The notes under the pieces: generated by a model
What the model was told of the DNA's origin: nothing
The model's database searches: none
What the model saw: only the letters and a program-made list of their open reading frames with translations
Shown: positions 26,814 to 35,876 of the stretch, one piece after another
How positions within the stretch are numbered: the first letter of the stretch is position 1
How the letters are laid out: each line of letters starts with the position of its first letter
Translations under genes and position numbers: made by a program
NCBI RefSeq assembly: GCF_023701485.1
Contig: NZ_JAMQBK010000015.1
Coordinates: forward strand, 1 to 64,000
Direction of reading: 5' to 3'
From: Aporhodopirellula aestuarii
GTDB lineage: Bacteria > Planctomycetota > Planctomycetia > Pirellulales > Pirellulaceae
Length of the DNA stretch: 64,000 bases

Positions 26814-27832
26814 CAGACTTCCGTCCTGACTGTCTCTATCAAACGGTCGATCACCTTTTCAATCGTCATCCCTTCCGCTTCAGCCTTATAGCTCAATAAT
26901 ACGCGATGTCTCAGAGCGGGATGCGCAAGGGTTTGAATGTCCTCGATTCGCACGTGAGCATTTCCGGACAGCAACGCCCGTGCTTTGGCACCAATCACGA
27001 GCGTTTGAGCGGCGCGCAAACCGGCCCCCCAACTCACCCACTGATTGATAAAGTCGGGCGTTCCCTCACGATCCGGTCGTGTCGCACCCACCAACCGCAC
27101 CGCATACGCGCCGACCTCTTCGGCGATCGGAACACGGCGAACCATCTCATGAAATCGCAGAATGTCTTCTCCCGAAAACAGCGGTTCGATCGGCTCGTTG
27201 CGTTGAGACGTTGTTTGCATCACCACCGCGAGTTCATCCTTGGGCGGCAAGTAATCAATCAGCACGTTGAACATAAACCGATCGAGCTGAGCTTCGGGAA
27301 GTGGATAAGTGCCTTCCATCTCGATCGGGTTTTGTGTTGCCAAAACAAAAAACGGTTCTTCGAGTTCGTAGCGTCGTCCGGCCGCGGTCACCTGATGCTC
27401 CTGCATCGCTTCGAGCAACGCCGCTTGCGTCTTGGGAGGCGTGCGGTTGATTTCGTCGGCCAAGATCACGTTTGCAAAAATGGGCCCTTTGACGAACGTC
27501 ATTTTGCGATGCCCGTCAACATCTTCCTCCAAAATCTCTGTTCCCGTAATGTCCGCAGGCATCAGGTCAGGGGTGAACTGAATCCGTCCAAAGTTCAGGT
27601 GAAAGACTTGGGCGACACTCCGCACCAACAGAGTTTTTGCCAGTCCCGGGGCACCGGTAATCAAACAATGGCCACCCGCGAACAAACTGATCAAGAGTTG
27701 TTCGATGACGTCATGTTGCCCGACGATTGTCTTGGAGAGTTCCGTATAAATCCGATCGCGACCTTCACGCAACTGCTCGACCACCCGAGCTTGCTCTTCC
27801 ATGCTGACATTGGTTGAATTCATGAAGATCAA
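26813..27832 (-). CDS. moxR: MoxR-family AAA+ ATPase
   Basis: A 339-residue MoxR ATPase. Walker A is GAPGLAKT (residues 60-67) and Walker B with sensor region is VILADEINRTPPKTQAALLEAMQEH (from residue 122). LATQNPIEMEGTYPLPEAQLDRF and GASLRA-like later blocks (WVSWGAGLRAAQTLV) are characteristic. MoxR proteins act as chaperones that insert cofactors or mature VWA-containing partners, here presumably the DUF58 and VWA proteins encoded next. It begins 40 bases after the DUF4159 gene, the largest gap within the operon. Confidence 0.94.
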   Translation of the reverse strand: MIFMNSTNVSMEEQARVVEQLREGRDRIYTELSKTIVGQHDVIEQLLISLFAGGHCLITGAPGLAKTLLVRSVAQVFHLNFGRIQFTPDLMPADITGTEILEEDVDGHRKMTFVKGPIFANVILADEINRTPPKTQAALLEAMQEHQVTAAGRRYELEEPFFVLATQNPIEMEGTYPLPEAQLDRFMFNVLIDYLPPKDELAVVMQTTSQRNEPIEPLFSGEDILRFHEMVRRVPIAEEVGAYAVRLVGATRPDREGTPDFINQWVSWGAGLRAAQTLVIGAKARALLSGNAHVRIEDIQTLAHPALRHRVLLSYKAEAEGMTIEKVIDRLIETVRTEV

Positions 27833-27872
27833 ATCCTTGTTGGTTTCGGAAAGTAGTTTTGCTACACGGTCA

Positions 27873-28733
27873 TCAATGGGTCATGGCATAGGTAACGATA
27901 TTGATTCCCATCGGATAAGCTTTCTTGACAGAGAACTCTTCGAAATACCATTGGTTTTCGCCTTCCCGTTCCCACCCATCACCCAAATCCGTGTTGTGGC
28001 AGATGAACACCACGATGCGGCCCTCATCATCAACGATCGCACGGTAGTGAGCCTTGCTGGTATCGCTGCCGTCGTTCGCGTATTCCCATGACCCGACCTG
28101 CCCACTCATCCCACGCCGGGCTGCATTGATCGCGGGCACCTGTGGTTTCTCTTTCATGTCGTAAACGTTGTGAAAGATCTCATGCTCGAGTGGCACTTCA
28201 AATGGTTGCCGGTCGGGAAAGACTCGCTCGAGTTCACGGCGCATGTTTTCGTACTGCGAATCCCCCCAGAAATCGTCGACCATTAGGAAGCCCCCGTTGA
28301 GGCAATAGCGACGAAGTGCGTCAACCTCTTCCTGACTAAAAACGAGGCTGCCTGGTTCGATGATGTAGATGAACGGGTAGTCAAACAGCCGCTCGTCCGT
28401 CAGTTCCAAGACGATCGGTTCAGGATTGACTTTCATCGACGTCAATTGCTGCAACCGCAACGAAAAATTGAGATCGCTATCGCGGTAGTCGGTCGCCCAT
28501 CCACCGCCGCCTCCGCGACCGCCGTACGAATCATATTTGATCCGAACAAACGTAAACAAATCGCCGGGAAAGTTCTCATCGACTTCCCAATTGGGCACAC
28601 CGTTGCGATCAGTCGTGATCCCACCGCCTCGCCACCACCGGCCTCGCTGAGCGAATGCCGCCCCGGCCACCAAGACCGCAAGGAAGATTGAGGCAAATCG
28701 AAGACTAGGACGCGCGATCGAGCGAAAATTCAT
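27873..28733 (-). CDS. Exported DUF4159 domain protein
   Basis: A 286-residue protein with a signal peptide (cleavage near AAFAQRG). The mature part fits DUF4159: FTFVRIKYDSYG, LTDERLFDYPFIYIIEPG, LRRYCLNGGFLMVDDFWG and a late CHNTDLGDGWE. The family has a glutamine-amidotransferase-like fold and is typical of MoxR-VWA loci, but its function is unknown. A Gly-rich loop (GGRGGGGG) lies near residue 75. ATG 28733 overlaps the upstream stop by four bases. Confidence 0.85.
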   Translation of the reverse strand: MNFRSIARPSLRFASIFLAVLVAGAAFAQRGRWWRGGGITTDRNGVPNWEVDENFPGDLFTFVRIKYDSYGGRGGGGGWATDYRDSDLNFSLRLQQLTSMKVNPEPIVLELTDERLFDYPFIYIIEPGSLVFSQEEVDALRRYCLNGGFLMVDDFWGDSQYENMRRELERVFPDRQPFEVPLEHEIFHNVYDMKEKPQVPAINAARRGMSGQVGSWEYANDGSDTSKAHYRAIVDDEGRIVVFICHNTDLGDGWEREGENQWYFEEFSVKKAYPMGINIVTYAMTH

Positions 28734-31363
28734 TCGGCAACTTCTCCGTTCTTCGCGGTCGAAAGGGGCGTGTCAGGTGACTCTCGACTCTCCTGACTCG
28801 GTGCCGGTTCATCGCCCGCCCCGTCTTCCTGCACCATCTCTCTCAGCAACCCGAGAGCGTCGCGGAACCGCGGGGCATCCTCGAGTGCCATCAGCACATG
28901 CCGTTTGGCTAGCTCCTTTTCCCCCGCGCTATCGAGCGACTTAGCCAACCGGTAGTTCAATCCCGCCGGATCAATCGGATCGAGGGCGAGTAGTGCCTTC
29001 AACGGCGGGATCTCTCGATGCGGAGCCCCCATTGCTGACGCCGCTTTCGCCAAACTCTCGTGTCCGAGCGGCAACAACGGCTGAATCGCGAGCACATCTT
29101 CGGCGTGCGAAGCAACGTTCTCCCAATTCTCTTGGCGCAATTCCATCTCGATTAAACGCTCGAGAGCCGGTAAAGCATCGCTCGTTTGCCCGATTATTTT
29201 CAAAAGGATCTGTTTTTCCTTCTCCACATCACCCGTTTGCCGATACGCCATGGCCAACATCTCCATCGGACCACCGTGTTCACCGGTGAACACCGATAAC
29301 TCTTGAAGGGCCTCTAAACGTTCAATCGCTTCTTCGTAACGCTTGGATTGCAACAACCGCGAGGCGAGCGACCGCAGCCCCCAGTAGTTCTGAGGATGCT
29401 TGTCCACAAACTCCTGCCACGCATCGAGTCCCCCCTTCTCTGGCAGCTCGTCACGGGACCAATCCGCCTCGGATGCAAAATCGTTCGCAATCTTTTTGGC
29501 ATAGCGTTCGAACTCCGAATCGAGCTTTTCCATCGGCCCGATCGCCCCGATAAACGCGTCTTCGGTCGACAATCCCGCACCAAGCGAATCGAGAATCTGC
29601 TTCAGTTTTTCGAGCCCGTGTTTCTCAATGAGAAACTGAACCACAAGCGACGATTCGTAGTAAGCGAATTGCAAATGCATCGGTGACGGCGGCGCCAGAA
29701 ACGCACCGCTGAGTTGACTCGGCGGTGTCAACTCCGACTGGGTTTCCGTCGTACCCAAAATCATTTCCCGGTAACGGGGCGTCATCGACTCACCCCAAGA
29801 CGGGTTCTGCGTGCGCTCTTCGTAAACCGAGATCCCTTCGCTAAGCCACCGCGGCATCCGGTTCTTTGTTTTTTCGAGTGTCACAACGTGACAAAATTCA
29901 TGCCACAAAACACTCTGCCAATTTGCGGGTCGCTCGCCTTGGCTTGCCGGACTGTTGGCCGTGATCACGCGACCAAAACACACGCCGAGATAGCCGGCCC
30001 CACCGGGTAGTCCGAACGTGCGAATCGCAAAGTCTTTTTGATCGGGAAAAATCTCGACCAAGATCGGTGCGTCTGGCTCGACGTCATACTTGGCACACAA
30101 CACCTCGCGGGCCCGACCTAAAAGATTCAACACCGCGTCGCCATACAGATCGGCTTCACGCGGCTGCATGCGAACATGAATATCGCCCGACTGCAACGTT
30201 TCAAACGTCTTGATTCGATCATAGAGCGTGACCAAGTTGTGTGCGACGACGTTGTAGGGATCAGCGTCCGAAACTGATTGCGCCAACTTCCAACCGTCCG
30301 CTTCATCACCCAATCGCAATTGGTCCTGAGCAAGCTGAAAACGGGCGACGTGATAGTCTGGATTCATCGCGATCGCTCGCCTTTGATACGCAGCCCCCTC
30401 GGCGAACCGATATTTCTCGGACAATTTCTTGCCGATCAGATAATCGACTTTTGAATTTTTGCTCCACGTGCTCAGCGCTTTCTCGCGATACTCCTTTTCT
30501 TTTTCAGCGTCCCCGTCGAGATGAGCAAGCACAGCACGCAACGCCCATGCCTCAGGATGCTTGGGATGAATCGCAATGACCTGGTCCAAACGCTCGATCG
30601 CACGATCGTATTGCTCACGATCGATCGCTGCCTCTGCTTGAAAGATCAAACTCGGAATGTGATTCGGATTTAACTCCAATGCTCGTTCGATCGATTCATT
30701 GGCCTTCTTTGCGTCAGAAGACTCATACGCTTTGGCGGCGAGGTATGCGGTCCGCGGATCGGTTGCGTCCACACGTTCCGCCGCGGTGACCGTTTCCGCG
30801 GCGACCTGATAGTCGCCTTTCTCAATCGCGAGCTCGGCCGTCGCGATGTACGCTTCGAGATAATCCGGATCGGAATCGCGAATCCGATCGTAAAACATCT
30901 CCAATATCTTCCGAGCGTCTTCGCCACGTTCGGTGAAGTAGCGTCCCGCCGCGACCAAATTATCACGACTAACGTAGCGAAGCGTGGTGCTCTGCAACAC
31001 CGAGAAAAACCGAGCGATCTCGTCTTCACTCCGCTCGATGAAATCGTTGTGCCGCAGCGTTTCGATTCCCAGCAAACGAAGAGTCAAACTCGACGGATAC
31101 CGAGTGATCGCGTTTTCATACGTCGTGAGCGCCTCTGCGTATTTCCCTTGCGTCAGTTGAACGCGAAGTAGCAAGCGAGCCCATCGTTCATTCCAAATGC
31201 CCGCGTCGACTTCCGCGGCGGCGATCGACTCGGCCTCTTCGTACTTACCTGAACGAAAGAGTGACTCGGTCGTTTGCAGGTCCGCCGACTGCACCGCCGC
31301 AGCGAAAACGACCACTCCGCACCAACTCAAACTAACAGCAACGAACGATCGCACGTCGAACAT
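28730..31363 (-). CDS. Exported TPR protein with gluzincin (peptidase MA-like) domain
   Basis: An 877-residue protein with a signal peptide (to about VQSAD). TPR repeats fill about residues 40-370 (for example AYIATAELAIEKGDYQVAAE) and 680-850. Between them is a metallopeptidase-like domain with HEFCH at residues 488-492, fitting HExxH, and a downstream RWLSEGISVYEE supplying the third ligand Glu, as in peptidase MA proteins. Zinc peptidase activity in the periplasm is therefore possible. It is the first gene of the MoxR-Bat operon and could process or bind an envelope substrate of that system. Confidence 0.82.
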   Translation of the reverse strand: MFDVRSFVAVSLSWCGVVVFAAAVQSADLQTTESLFRSGKYEEAESIAAAEVDAGIWNERWARLLLRVQLTQGKYAEALTTYENAITRYPSSLTLRLLGIETLRHNDFIERSEDEIARFFSVLQSTTLRYVSRDNLVAAGRYFTERGEDARKILEMFYDRIRDSDPDYLEAYIATAELAIEKGDYQVAAETVTAAERVDATDPRTAYLAAKAYESSDAKKANESIERALELNPNHIPSLIFQAEAAIDREQYDRAIERLDQVIAIHPKHPEAWALRAVLAHLDGDAEKEKEYREKALSTWSKNSKVDYLIGKKLSEKYRFAEGAAYQRRAIAMNPDYHVARFQLAQDQLRLGDEADGWKLAQSVSDADPYNVVAHNLVTLYDRIKTFETLQSGDIHVRMQPREADLYGDAVLNLLGRAREVLCAKYDVEPDAPILVEIFPDQKDFAIRTFGLPGGAGYLGVCFGRVITANSPASQGERPANWQSVLWHEFCHVVTLEKTKNRMPRWLSEGISVYEERTQNPSWGESMTPRYREMILGTTETQSELTPPSQLSGAFLAPPSPMHLQFAYYESSLVVQFLIEKHGLEKLKQILDSLGAGLSTEDAFIGAIGPMEKLDSEFERYAKKIANDFASEADWSRDELPEKGGLDAWQEFVDKHPQNYWGLRSLASRLLQSKRYEEAIERLEALQELSVFTGEHGGPMEMLAMAYRQTGDVEKEKQILLKIIGQTSDALPALERLIEMELRQENWENVASHAEDVLAIQPLLPLGHESLAKAASAMGAPHREIPPLKALLALDPIDPAGLNYRLAKSLDSAGEKELAKRHVLMALEDAPRFRDALGLLREMVQEDGAGDEPAPSQESRESPDTPLSTAKNGEVAE

Positions 31364-31714
31364 AGGCGGGAGTCCACAAGCATGAACGGAAGGGGAGGGC
31401 AGACAGTTATTCTAGCGGGTCTGCAAAGGCGGGAAGGCCAAAGACGGGGAGCGTCATGCGAACGGAAACCCATTTGTCAGCTCGCCCAGACATCACGGTT
31501 GTACCCTCTTCGCCCACCCCAAACAAATTTTTCTCGCCCGCCAGTGCCGTTACTTTGCATGCAAGACGACAAAATCCGTGCTTTTTCGGCGGCAACGCGC
31601 CCACTCGACACCCAACTTGGGCCATATTCCAGACACAACCTGAAACATTGAAACTTCTCGGCGTTTGAACACGCCGATTTCAGCGTGTCGCATCTTGAAA
31701 AACGGAGCCCCTCC
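31364..31714. other. Divergent intergenic region
   Basis: This gap separates the first gene of the MoxR-Bat operon (minus strand) from the SHD1 gene (plus strand) and should hold both promoters. No -35/-10 pair stands out. A pair of overlapping stem-loops near the right end is listed separately. Confidence 0.5.
31658..31688 (+). promoter_or_regulatory. Overlapping alternative stem-loops in the SHD1 gene leader
   Basis: TCGGCGT (31658-31664) pairs with ACGCCGA (31671-31677). ACACGC (31669-31674) can instead pair with GCGTGT (31683-31688). The two stems share bases and exclude each other. The first is followed by TTT. They lie 27 bases before the start codon, an arrangement seen in attenuators, but no sensor is evident. 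Confidence 0.3.
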
Positions 31715-32968
31715 ATGAAACCTCAACACAACGGTCGTCTCACCTACCTTCACTTGCTCGCCTTGCCCTTCCTGGCAGGTCTTTGCTTGACCTCGCCTTT
31801 GCAAGCTGAAATTTGGAGCGACGTCACGGGCAAATTTAAGATTGATGCCCAGTACGAAGGTGTCGACGGCAAGAACGTCGTGTTACGCAAACCAGACGGC
31901 TCGACCGTTTCGGTTCCGATCAGTCGCCTTAGCGAAGAAAGCCGTACACGGGCAAAACAGTTGTACATGATGTCGAAGTCCGAACAGCCGGCTTCATCAA
32001 CGAGAATCTCGCCGAGCGAATCCACATACCAACCCACAAACAACCTTGCCAACATCGTCGCGCCCGCTCCGCCGAACATTGGCGAACTGGCACCGTTCCC
32101 AACCAACCCAACCTTGCAACAACAAGTCGACTACCTGCAAACGCAACTCATGGCCGGTCACCTCGAAGCAGTCTGGTACTGCCTTCCTGACAAACTGCGA
32201 TCACAACTCGACACCCAAGAGTTTCGTGATCTGTATCGGCCTGCCCTCGAGGGTTATTCCGAAACCAACGCGCCGACGGAGAAGATGATTGCCAAGCTAC
32301 TCGAGGTACTGACGGTCAAGAAAGAGTTCATCCTTGGCTCTTCGCTACTCGCAGCCGTTCCGCCCGATATCACGCCGAAACTGCAACAGGCCTACGATCC
32401 AGCGATCGGTGTCATGTATGAGTGGATGTCTCTTTCCAAGGGCCTCGAAGCCATTCCGGATACGACCTTTACCGAACTCGTAAACTACCACTTGCCACGG
32501 CTCGGTGCGCACGCCAAGGAACTCTTACCACTGCTTCCCGACGGTACGGTCGACGGCCTACTCAGCCAAATCGTTGTGGTACAAACCGACGCGACCACAG
32601 GAACCATCACCACGCCCAAACAAGGGGGCGAAACCGAAACGATCGAAATGACACTCTACGATGGACGGTGGCTACCCACAGAGTTCGCAGACATGCTGGC
32701 CGCCAACGAAAATGATCTGCTCGAGAAAGCAAAAGAGTCCGCAGCGGAATTCGAAAAAATCATGACCCCCGAAAGCCAAGCACAGACAGCGGCGCTGATG
32801 AATACCATCTCCACCCCCGTCACCGCGGCACTCGACAGCCTTCTGGCGGCCAACACCCAATCGGAGTTCGACCAGGCCGCAATGGGTATGGTTCAACAAG
32901 TCATGATGATCGCCGCGAGCATGGGTGGCCCCAATGCAGGCCCTCCCGGTCCTCCCGCGGGATTCTGA
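31715..32968 (+). CDS. Exported SHD1-domain protein
   Basis: A 417-residue protein from ATG 31715 (an in-frame GTG at 31685 is less likely; GGAG lies ahead of the ATG). The signal peptide ends near LQAEI. Residues ~33-80 form an SHD1 domain (IWSDVTGKFKIDAQYEGVDG, NVVLRKPDGSTVSVPISRLS), a small domain widespread in planctomycete exported proteins. The rest is largely helical and unrecognised, ending in a Gly/Pro tail (GPPGPPAGF). No enzyme motif was found. It stands alone. Confidence 0.75.
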   Translation: MKPQHNGRLTYLHLLALPFLAGLCLTSPLQAEIWSDVTGKFKIDAQYEGVDGKNVVLRKPDGSTVSVPISRLSEESRTRAKQLYMMSKSEQPASSTRISPSESTYQPTNNLANIVAPAPPNIGELAPFPTNPTLQQQVDYLQTQLMAGHLEAVWYCLPDKLRSQLDTQEFRDLYRPALEGYSETNAPTEKMIAKLLEVLTVKKEFILGSSLLAAVPPDITPKLQQAYDPAIGVMYEWMSLSKGLEAIPDTTFTELVNYHLPRLGAHAKELLPLLPDGTVDGLLSQIVVVQTDATTGTITTPKQGGETETIEMTLYDGRWLPTEFADMLAANENDLLEKAKESAAEFEKIMTPESQAQTAALMNTISTPVTAALDSLLAANTQSEFDQAAMGMVQQVMMIAASMGGPNAGPPGPPAGF

Positions 32969-33368
32969 TTACTTACTCGCGGACCCACACAAACATCACG
33001 CGACGATTGGTTGATAATCAGACAGTTTGCTCGCCATTACAACAGCATTGGTGAACGTGTTGGGGGTGACGTATGTCTCCTCTCCCGCGTTGAGTGTGGG
33101 GCGAAGCTCAAGATCGACATTTTGTTTTGACGGATGTTATGCGTCGAACTCGCCCGTTAGGAATTGCAGTCCGCCACCTTTCTTATCGCGGTCAACAACG
33201 TCAAACACTCGCAATGGCGTCCCGCAATCACGCGAAATTGCGGAAATCCCCTGCGATTCGGGGCAAGGTGATGGTACTCAACATCGCTGCGCCGTGTTGC
33301 TCGGCATCCGGTTTGCTTCCCTTGATAACACAAATGAAGCACTCCCCTCATGTAAAGCGAGATTCAAG
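32969..33368. other. Intergenic region before the baeRF-like gene
   Basis: The frame of the next gene is open back to 33027, but the upstream residues are Cys/Ser-rich and unlike the family, so I treat this as non-coding. I see no repeat, RNA or terminator. Confidence 0.5.
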
Positions 33369-34472
33369 ATGTCTACAGCGATCAAAGCCGCTTCCGTCAA
33401 TCGTCTCAAATCCAGCGACCTACAGAAGCTTGCCCAGATTACGGCCACACCCTGTGTGTCGATCGTCATGCCGACACACCGTTCCGGCCGCGAGACGCAG
33501 CAAGGTACCATTCGCCTCAAGAATCTCATCACCAAAGCGACGCAGCAACTCGAAGCGAACGACCAAGATGCTTCGTTTCTCGACCCGTTAAAACCGCTTC
33601 TCAATGACTCAAACTTCTGGCAGCATCAATCCGACGGGCTGGCTATTTTTGCGACGCCTGACGACTGCCATCTTTTCCATCTCAATCGAGACGTTCCAGA
33701 ACACGTAAGCGTCGGCAACGACCTATTCCTCACGCCGCTCGTCCCGAATCACAACGCTCGTGGTGCCTTTTTTGTGCTCTCACTGTCGTGGGACGAGGCG
33801 AAGCTGTTTCGATGCGAAGACGGCGAACTGACGTCGGTTGAAACAAAAACACTGCCAGGGAAGTACCATGACTTCGTAGTGCCACGCGATCCCGAAGTAA
33901 GTCTACAAAACACCAGCCATCGATCCGTGGGAAACACGCCCGGTACATCCACAGCCATGTTCCACGGGCATGGTGAAGGCGAAGACAAGATCGAGGCCGA
34001 CCGCGACCAATATCTCTCACTCGTTGGAGAGCAGGTCGCCGGAGAGATCTACAACACTGACATGCCCCTAATCGTGGTGGCCACAACCGAAACATGTGGT
34101 CATTTCGAATCGACAACGGATATGGAGATCGCCGCGAAGGTGGAAGGTAGTCCATCTCAGTGGAGCGATCATCAGTTCCAAGAACGAGTCATGCAAACGG
34201 CCAATGAGGAACTGCCGGCCGACACGGGAGATTTCTTACAACGCTTTGGTACCGCGGTCGCCCAATCTCAGGGATCAAGCGATTACCCAGAAATCCTCGA
34301 AGCGGCACACAGCGGACGTGTTGAAACCGTGGTGGCCTTCATCGATTCTGCAAACGCCGAAGATGTCAACAAAGTCGTCCTCGAAACGCTTCGTCATGGC
34401 GGTAAAGTAACTCGATGCGAATCCGGGTTCTTACCCGATGGCACCGACATCGCCGCCATCTTTCGCTTCTGA
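33369..34472 (+). CDS. baeRF-like (eRF1-related) domain protein
   Basis: A 367-residue protein from ATG 33369. It resembles the bacterial/archaeal eRF1-like (baeRF) families: an N-terminal PCVSIVMPTHRSGRETQQGTIRLKNLI segment, FWQHQSDGLAIFATPD in the middle, and a C-terminal ending DGTDIAAIFRF. The baeRF families are predicted to act at stalled ribosomes or in stress, mostly without experimental proof. No signal peptide or membrane segment is present. The C-terminal AxIxRF/Y ending supports a full-length gene. It is followed by a repeat-rich region. Confidence 0.68.
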   Translation: MSTAIKAASVNRLKSSDLQKLAQITATPCVSIVMPTHRSGRETQQGTIRLKNLITKATQQLEANDQDASFLDPLKPLLNDSNFWQHQSDGLAIFATPDDCHLFHLNRDVPEHVSVGNDLFLTPLVPNHNARGAFFVLSLSWDEAKLFRCEDGELTSVETKTLPGKYHDFVVPRDPEVSLQNTSHRSVGNTPGTSTAMFHGHGEGEDKIEADRDQYLSLVGEQVAGEIYNTDMPLIVVATTETCGHFESTTDMEIAAKVEGSPSQWSDHQFQERVMQTANEELPADTGDFLQRFGTAVAQSQGSSDYPEILEAAHSGRVETVVAFIDSANAEDVNKVVLETLRHGGKVTRCESGFLPDGTDIAAIFRF

Positions 34473-34564
34473 TTCCGTAGCCCATCGCTTGCGTAAATGG
34501 GCGGTGGCCACCAATGGTGCCGCCAGAACTTCCCGCCACGTTGAGACTCGTCGATTCTCACTCA

Positions 34565-34928
34565 GAGGCTGTGAATCTATTCGCCGGAGGCGAAGCAATG
34601 TGGTCGTTTGCTCGGGACGTTGATTGTTTTAGTGCCTTTTTTAGCGGAACGGCGCAATCCGTCTGGTCCCGAGTCACCGGAGGGCTCGCGGGCTGTTGTT
34701 TTAGGCGTTTCGCAAAAATGAGTGAGCCGACAGCGCTAGCTGCGGGCCTCCAATGGGCACGTTCTAGCCGTTAGGCCCGCGGCTAGCGCCGTCGGCTCAC
34801 AAAAACAACAGCCCGCTCGCGCCGTTCCGCTACTTTTGAAATTCTTCAGTAATACAATCGACGTCCCCCGCAAACGAAGCTTACAGGGACGCTCGTTCGC
34901 GGAGCGAACGGCCACACTAATAGCCTCA
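34565..34928 (+). repeat. Dispersed palindromic repeat family A, copy 2 (interrupted)
   Basis: Core arms GGGACGTTGATTGT (34614-34627) and ACAATCGACGTCCC (34854-34867) pair with one mismatch, and TAGCGGAACGGCGC (34642-34655) pairs with GCGCCGTTCCGCTA (34819-34832) perfectly. The right extension 34869-34928 is the near-reverse-complement of 11255-11318 in copy 1. The centre is split by the nested element at 34690-34814; copy 3 at 37.5 kb shows the uninterrupted form. Confidence 0.75.
34690..34814. mobile_element. MITE-like nested insertion (family B) with target-site duplication
   Basis: A 125-bp element with perfect 13-base terminal inverted repeats, GGGCTGTTGTTTT and AAAACAACAGCCC. Inside are long complementary arms (GTGAGCCGACAGCGCTAGCT... 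and the matching AGCGCCGTCGGCTCAC side). The 6-base sequence GCTCGC occurs directly on both sides (34684-34689 and 34815-34820) but once at the same point in copy 3 of family A. This is what a transposition with target duplication leaves. It has no coding capacity, so a transposase would have to act in trans. Confidence 0.7.
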
Positions 34929-35150
34929 CAACCTATCAGAGAGTGTTGCGACACCATGCGTCTGCACGCACTCGTCCTCGGACTCACAAGCGACAACGAA
35001 TAGATCGCTGCATACGGTGTCCCTGTGAGGCAGCTCCCGTGTTCGGCACACCAATTGCGAAGATTACTGAACAACCCACAACGGTTTGCGTGTTCTTCGC
35101 GTTCAACCAACTCGCCACCTACGAAATCGAAACTCAACAAGAGCCGACTC

Positions 35151-35510
35151 ATGAAGACAAAAATGCTGGCCGCGACGCTGTGCCTTCTCGCATGCGGATG
35201 TGAAAACGAACCGACCACCTTGCGTGACCAAGCCGAACAGGCACAAGAAAACCTCGAATCCGTCCGCGAGGAAGCCGCCGAACTGATCGCGGAATCGGAA
35301 GCAGATGCGGTTGAAAAGGTGGCAGATGCTCGGGAAGAGGCGCGCGAACAAATTCAGGACGCCAAACAAGAGGCGAGTGAATCCATCGCTGAAGCGGAAA
35401 GAAATCTCGAACGCACAATGCAAGCATTAAAAACGACCACCGTCGTCGACGAGCCAGTGCAGGAGGAGCCAGCAGAGGAGGAGCCGATAACCTCATCCAA
35501 TCCCCAGTGA
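35151..35510 (+). CDS. Small lipoprotein with coiled coil
   Basis: A 119-residue protein from ATG 35151. A lipoprotein signal ends in the lipobox LACGC (Cys residue 17). The mature part is a single Ala/Glu-rich helix with heptad character (for example LRDQAEQAQENLESVREEAA), which should form a coiled coil, then an acidic Pro/Glu tail (VQEEPAEEEP). No family is recognised; it loosely resembles apolipoprotein-like or Lpp-like spacers. A hairpin terminator follows the stop. It stands alone between repeat regions. Confidence 0.65.
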   Translation: MKTKMLAATLCLLACGCENEPTTLRDQAEQAQENLESVREEAAELIAESEADAVEKVADAREEAREQIQDAKQEASESIAEAERNLERTMQALKTTTVVDEPVQEEPAEEEPITSSNPQ

Positions 35511-35876
35511 TTCCGTCTCGCGTGAATCATTCACGCCCTTTCTTACTTCATGTCGAGGCATGCTGTCTTGAACCGGGAAAAATCAAAAAAGAAAGTCTTG
35601 ACCGATTAGTCCAGACTCATACAGTGCCCCGTCAATGCAACCCATCAGCGAGCCTTTCGCAGGGTCGTTCAAGAAGACTTTGCGAGAATTTTTGAACACC
35701 GGCTGAACGAAGTCCCCTATTGGTACACACCGCGTTTAGACCGATCGTTCCAAACAATCAAAAGAACGATGACAGACTTCACGATCCACACGACTGACAT
35801 CGCTTCCGCCGAAAGTAAACAGCGGCCTCAACCATTCGCTTACCGATCTTACTAACTCCCTTCCTAGGACAGAAAC
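35511..35876. other. Intergenic region before SDR gene
   Basis: No gene was seen. It holds the terminator of the lipoprotein gene (35520-35545) and a 7-bp stem formed by ATCGTTC (35744-35750) and GAACGAT (35764-35770), ~107 bases upstream of the SDR start. Confidence 0.5.
35520..35545 (+). terminator. Intrinsic terminator-like hairpin after the lipoprotein gene
   Basis: GCGTGAA and TTCACGC form a perfect 7-bp stem with a TCA loop at 35520-35536, ten bases after the stop codon, followed by the pyrimidine tract CCTTTCTTA. Confidence 0.55.

Larger units (their letters stand above)
34473..35150. other. Repeat-rich intergenic region
   Basis: No protein-coding gene is supported in these 678 bases. 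They hold a large palindromic element (family A copy 2) interrupted by a 125-bp MITE-like insertion, both listed separately, then ~220 bases of leader before the lipoprotein gene. Confidence 0.6.

Noticed and set aside
26906-27817. A 303-residue plus-strand open frame
   Set aside because: Antisense to moxR, whose Walker motifs and operon context are decisive.
33027-33368. An N-terminal extension of the baeRF-like gene
   Set aside because: The upstream residues are Cys/Ser-rich and the family similarity begins at ATG 33369.
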